A stretch of DNA of 10,359 nucleotides, taken from Fidelibacterota bacterium (lineage in GTDB: Bacteria; Fidelibacterota; Marinisomatia; Marinisomatales; UBA1611). The stretch is from assembly GCA_015658495.1 (NCBI GenBank), contig DQOT01000372.1, forward strand, positions 1-10,359. The letters are read 5' to 3'. Of this stretch, positions 6,826-10,359 are shown one piece after another; positions within the stretch are counted from its first letter, which is position 1; each line of letters opens with the position of its first letter. The notes beneath the pieces are model-generated. The model was not told the origin of the DNA, made no database searches, and saw nothing but the letters and a program-made list of their open reading frames with translations. Made by a program: the position numbers and the translations under genes.

Positions 6826-8961
6826 ATGGCTAACCCTTCCACAACCATCCATGTCAGCCGTATCATCCGCCGCTGTCTCGCTGTTATTCTTCTCGGAATG
6901 ATTGCTGTTTTGGGTGGGGTACTCCTCCTGTCAAAAAATCTCCCTTCCTTCGAACAATTAGAAAATTTTGATCCAGATCTAGTGACTCGGATTTATTCTG
7001 TTGATGGGAAGGTCCTGAATGAATTGTTTATCCAAAAACGTGTTTTTGTTGAACTGGATAAGATTCCAACCCATATGCAAAATGCGGTTGTGGCATCAGA
7101 AGATCGCCGGTTTTATGATCATTGGGGATTATCGCTCCGCAGTGTGGCCAGGGCGGTAGTGGTCAATACCTTATCCATGAGTTACCGCCAGGGATTTTCT
7201 ACGCTCACCCAACAATTAGCACGAAACCTGTATAAGTCGGTGGGATTTGAAGACAGCATTGTCCGGAAGATCAAAGAGGTCATTACAGCAATCCAAATCG
7301 AACGTACATACACCAAGGATGAGATCCTGGAAATGTATCTCAACACGGTTCACTTTGGCCATGGGACCTATGGCGTGGAAGCAGCCACAAAACGATTTTT
7401 CGGGAAGGAATCAAAAAATCTCACCCTTGATGAATCTGCGCTTCTGGTGGGCTTACTTCCTGCGCCAGCCAGTTATTCACCTATCCATCATCCGGATCGA
7501 GCCATTCGCCGGCGAAATACAGTCTTACGCCTTTTGCGGGACCAGGCATATATCTCCAAAGGTGAATTTGAAGAAAATCGATCCAAGACCTTAGAATCCG
7601 TTCAGGAAATGACCAAACGGGGCATGGCACCTTACTTTACAGAATACATTCGAAGAATTTTGGAAAAAGAAGACGAAGTCCTGAATGTGAATATTTATCG
7701 GGATGGGCTCAAAATTTATACCACCCTGGATTCACGACTTCAATCCATTGCGGAAGATGCGGTCATGCAGTCGATTCGGGATGTCCAGGACAGGTTAAAT
7801 CGCCGTTTGTTCAATAATCAGGAAGAATTTGAAAACCTTGCTTTTTTAACGATCTATCCTGAAGATACGGTCAAAATGATGATGTCCGGTGAGAGGGAGT
7901 TATACAAAGACCTGCGGGATAAATTGTTGGTGCAATGTGCCTTTGTGGCACTGGATCCCAAAACCGGCGGCATCCTTGCACTGATAGGTGGACGCCCCGA
8001 TTATCATGACCAATTTAACCGAGCCGTACAGGCAAAACGGCAGCCCGGTTCTGTTTTTAAACCTTTCGTTTACACCACAGCTCTGGACAATGGATATCCT
8101 GTAACCGAACAACTTTTGAACCAGCCCGTGGTGTTGAATGTGCAGAATGTGGATGGCACCTGGGTGAAGTGGAAACCCCAGAATTATGATGGCAGTACGG
8201 GAGGGCTCACCACTCTGCGGGAAGGGTTGCGGAAATCCATGAACCTGATTTCAGTTCGAATGGTTCAACAGAATATCGCCCCATCGGAGCAAGTGAAGCG
8301 AATGGCTAAACGGATGGGCATCACCACAGATATTCGTGCCGTGGACGCCTTGGCGTTAGGGACGTCTGAAGTTTATCCCCTGGAAATTGTTTCTGCATAC
8401 GCGGCTTTTGCAAACAAGGGCGTGTATTCCAAACCATTTGCCATCACGCGCATTGAAGATCGATATGGAAATGTTATCAAGAACTATTATCCGGAGCGGA
8501 AAGAAGTTTTAAGCGCAGAGACTGCTTATTTGATGACGAATTTGTTGCAAACTGTCATGGATCGCGGTACCGCCGGCAGCGCCCGGTGGAAATATAAATT
8601 TAATCGGCCCGCTGCCGGTAAAACAGGAACTACCCAGGGTTGGAGTGATGCCTGGTTCGTTGGATTCACACCCCAGATTGCTGCCGGTTGTTGGTTTGGT
8701 GTGGACGATTTTCGTGTTCCTTTAGGGCCTGGGCAGGATGGCTCCCGCGCCGCCTTACCGGCTTGGGCAAGATTCATGAGAGTCGCCCATGATACATTGG
8801 ATTTACCTATCCAAAATTTTGTAAAACCTGAGGGTATTCAGTATAAAGAAATTTGTTCTGTAACGAAGAAGTCGCCCTTACCGGCCTGTCCGATTGAAAA
8901 GGAAATATTTAAAGTAGGGACCGAACCGACCCAAAAGTGCAAGGTACACCGGACGGGCTAA
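6826..8961 (+). CDS. mrcA: Penicillin-binding protein 1A, bifunctional transglycosylase/transpeptidase
   Basis: This 711-residue class A PBP polymerises lipid II into glycan strands and cross-links the peptides on the outer face of the inner membrane. A short cytoplasmic tail precedes one membrane anchor (about 17-35). The GT51 transglycosylase domain has the catalytic Glu92 in ASEDRRFYDHWG, the STLTQQLARNLY motif from 125, and the second Glu169 in EILEMYLN. The penicillin-binding domain carries the serine nucleophile Ser409 in SVFK (409-412), SMN (471-473) and KTGTT (599-603). All catalytic motifs are intact. The C-terminus ends in a cysteine-bearing tail (Cys677, Cys688, Cys705, with GTEPTQKC), a form seen in PBP1A proteins. 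An in-frame TAA at 6808-6810 rules out a longer start; no Shine-Dalgarno sequence is near. It shares strand with fumC after an 81-base gap, so it may have its own promoter. The 1A rather than 1B/1C label is a family-level judgement. Confidence 0.94.
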   Translation: MANPSTTIHVSRIIRRCLAVILLGMIAVLGGVLLLSKNLPSFEQLENFDPDLVTRIYSVDGKVLNELFIQKRVFVELDKIPTHMQNAVVASEDRRFYDHWGLSLRSVARAVVVNTLSMSYRQGFSTLTQQLARNLYKSVGFEDSIVRKIKEVITAIQIERTYTKDEILEMYLNTVHFGHGTYGVEAATKRFFGKESKNLTLDESALLVGLLPAPASYSPIHHPDRAIRRRNTVLRLLRDQAYISKGEFEENRSKTLESVQEMTKRGMAPYFTEYIRRILEKEDEVLNVNIYRDGLKIYTTLDSRLQSIAEDAVMQSIRDVQDRLNRRLFNNQEEFENLAFLTIYPEDTVKMMMSGERELYKDLRDKLLVQCAFVALDPKTGGILALIGGRPDYHDQFNRAVQAKRQPGSVFKPFVYTTALDNGYPVTEQLLNQPVVLNVQNVDGTWVKWKPQNYDGSTGGLTTLREGLRKSMNLISVRMVQQNIAPSEQVKRMAKRMGITTDIRAVDALALGTSEVYPLEIVSAYAAFANKGVYSKPFAITRIEDRYGNVIKNYYPERKEVLSAETAYLMTNLLQTVMDRGTAGSARWKYKFNRPAAGKTGTTQGWSDAWFVGFTPQIAAGCWFGVDDFRVPLGPGQDGSRAALPAWARFMRVAHDTLDLPIQNFVKPEGIQYKEICSVTKKSPLPACPIEKEIFKVGTEPTQKCKVHRTG

Positions 8962-9105
8962 AGTTCTCCCAGAATCAGTGGGAAATCCTGAAGTTCTTCT
9001 CCCAGTTCAAAAAATGACCTTCATCCGGCCCTGTCCATTCTAACAAACCAAGGATTCCTGTACTGAACCGTCGCTCCTATTTTTTGGAGATCAGATCACC
9101 TGGAA

Positions 9106-10359
9106 TCATGAATTGTTTTCCTTTTTACTGAAAAATGATAAGAGTGGAATGGGTGCTCTTTCCCGGACTGTATGAAGCGTGAGATAAAGTGCCAAAATCA
9201 GTACAACTGCATTGGGGACCCACATACCCACAGCGGCAGAAACCTGGTTCCGGTCTGCCATTTCTTCACCCCCTATAAGGAGAATATAATAAAGGAGGAA
9301 AAATCCAAAACTTAAACTCATACTCATGGCAAAACCACCTCGTTTTGACATGACACCCAGTGGTGCTCCCAGTAATACAAACAGGATACACGCAAAGGGA
9401 AGAGAAAACTTTTTATGAACTTCCACTAGATATTTATTCCGTCCTTTCTGGTAACTGGTGATAAGCCCGAATTCATTTTTTACCTGGCGTTCAAGACTCC
9501 GGAGTTGTCGTTCTTTTTTGTGGAGTTGTTTGCCGGATAAGGTCGTGTCTGCCCGGATCTTTTTTCTTGCTGATTCAACAATTTCATTGCCCTCTGAAAT
9601 TGTTCCCGGCCAAAGACTATCTTCAAGCGTGCGAAAGAATGCACCCGCCAACCGAGTATTAACCACATCAATCCGGTTTTCATAATTCTCCACTTTATCC
9701 AGGATCATGGGCACGGACATTTCACGATCGGTCCGGTTAGAAGAATCCCGCCGGTTCAGGAGGATATCATCCGCCGGGATAGTGATCCGGTGAGTCTCAA
9801 AGATAATTCTGCGGTAGTTGGAATAATCAGCCAATTCCAGTTCATGTATTTCGCCATCGAATAAAGTGAGGAGAAAAGCATCAGCCAGCGTACTCAATGT
9901 CCCGGTTTTTGCGTGAATACTGGTTTGGGACTCTTTTTGCCCTTTTGAAAAAATCCGCACATCAGAGAAAAGTTCACCCTTTTTACCGCCAACAATCATG
10001 CTGTAATCGGGAAGGTTATCAATGAAGATCCCCGGTTCAATATTCATCCCGGGACGCTTACGATAAATGTCACCGGATAGGAGTCGCGCCCGGAAATTCA
10101 TATCAGGCAGAATGTAATTGTTAAAATAAATCAGCATCAAGGCAACGGTGACCCCAAACATGAGGGGTGCACGGATAATGGATAAAAAACTCACACCGGA
10201 AGCACGCAAGGCATTGATCTCATTATCTTCGGAAAGCCGGCCAAATGCCATGAGGGTGGCAAGTAATACAGCCATGGGGACGGATAAGGCAATGATCCAG
10301 GCCAGGTTAAGGAACAGGTATTCCAGGATAGTGAGACCATCCAGCCCTTTCCCCAGGAA
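9106..10359 (-). CDS. LptF/LptG family lipopolysaccharide-export permease, N-terminus outside window
   Basis: LptF and LptG form the membrane part of the LptB2FG transporter, which extracts lipopolysaccharide from the inner membrane and passes it to the periplasmic bridge. The open frame continues past the ATG at 10275 to the window edge, adding 28 residues (GKGLDGLTILEYLFLNLAWI and onward), so that ATG is internal. About 417 residues are visible; roughly the first 50, with helix 1, are missing. Family features are GRLSEDNEINALRASGVS after helix 2, a third helix ending YFNNYILPDMN, a large periplasmic beta region, and three C-terminal helices starting at SLPFACILFVLLGAPLGV. Between them, about residues 230-285 (plus-strand 9505-9670), lies a charged stretch that may be helical. 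The gene converges on the PBP gene with a 144-base gap. I cannot decide between LptF and LptG. No second permease gene follows it on this strand, so any partner lies elsewhere or upstream. Confidence 0.9.
   Translation of the reverse strand, partial: FLGKGLDGLTILEYLFLNLAWIIALSVPMAVLLATLMAFGRLSEDNEINALRASGVSFLSIIRAPLMFGVTVALMLIYFNNYILPDMNFRARLLSGDIYRKRPGMNIEPGIFIDNLPDYSMIVGGKKGELFSDVRIFSKGQKESQTSIHAKTGTLSTLADAFLLTLFDGEIHELELADYSNYRRIIFETHRITIPADDILLNRRDSSNRTDREMSVPMILDKVENYENRIDVVNTRLAGAFFRTLEDSLWPGTISEGNEIVESARKKIRADTTLSGKQLHKKERQLRSLERQVKNEFGLITSYQKGRNKYLVEVHKKFSLPFACILFVLLGAPLGVMSKRGGFAMSMSLSFGFFLLYYILLIGGEEMADRNQVSAAVGMWVPNAVVLILALYLTLHTVRERAPIPLLSFFSKKENNS

Noticed and set aside
8967..8983. 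TCCCA-N7-TGGGA hairpin after the PBP gene as a terminator
   Set aside because: A five-pair stem with no following T-run is too weak to call.
9009..9030. GGCC-N7-GGTC stem followed by ATTTTTT on the minus strand as a terminator of the Lpt gene
   Set aside because: The stem is only four pairs including a wobble, so it is not distinguishable from chance.
9050..9106. Nested inverted repeats GATTCC/GGAATC and CTCC/GGAG in the convergent gap
   Set aside because: Arms are short and the unpaired segments between them are long and unequal; no stable structure is evident.
10273..10275. ATG as the start of the Lpt permease
   Set aside because: The frame continues upstream to the window edge with membrane-helix sequence typical of the family, so the true start is outside.

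Overview
This window reads as ordinary chromosomal housekeeping DNA from a Gram-negative (diderm) bacterium. The diderm call rests on a lipopolysaccharide-export permease of the LptF/LptG family and a class A penicillin-binding protein. None of the five visible start codons has a Shine-Dalgarno sequence; upstream DNA is AT-rich instead. Together with the two-subunit ferredoxin-dependent 2-oxoglutarate oxidoreductase, this suggests the FCB group (Bacteroidota, Marinimicrobia and relatives). That placement is an inference, not something a marker gene here proves.

Layout from left to right. Positions 1 to about 260 (minus strand) hold the C-terminal end of an IS1595/ISXO2-type transposase, frameshifted and cut by the window edge. 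Positions 308-2275 (minus) encode a CASTOR/POLLUX-related putative ion channel with two membrane helices and two RCK-like domains. A 216-base divergent intergenic region follows, carrying several short symmetric and repeated motifs and the only plausible control region in the window. Positions 2492-6744 (plus) form a tight three-gene cluster, korA-korB-fumC, with gaps of 4 and 1 bases and a weak terminator-like repeat at the end. Positions 6826-8961 (plus) encode a bifunctional PBP1A-type peptidoglycan synthase. After a 144-base convergent gap, positions 9106-10359 (minus) hold an LptF/LptG-family permease whose N-terminus lies beyond the window.

korAB and fumC make sense together. KorAB interconverts 2-oxoglutarate and succinyl-CoA using ferredoxin, and FumC interconverts fumarate and malate, so the cluster supplies two steps of an oxidative or reductive TCA cycle. 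The PBP and the Lpt permease are independent cell-envelope genes. The channel is probably an ion-homeostasis protein with no evident functional tie to its neighbours.

I found no CRISPR array, toxin-antitoxin pair, defence system, prophage gene, tRNA or rRNA, and no convincing undescribed system. The items most worth a second look are the motif cluster in the kor/channel intergenic region, the non-canonical pore of the channel, and the decayed transposase directly behind it.
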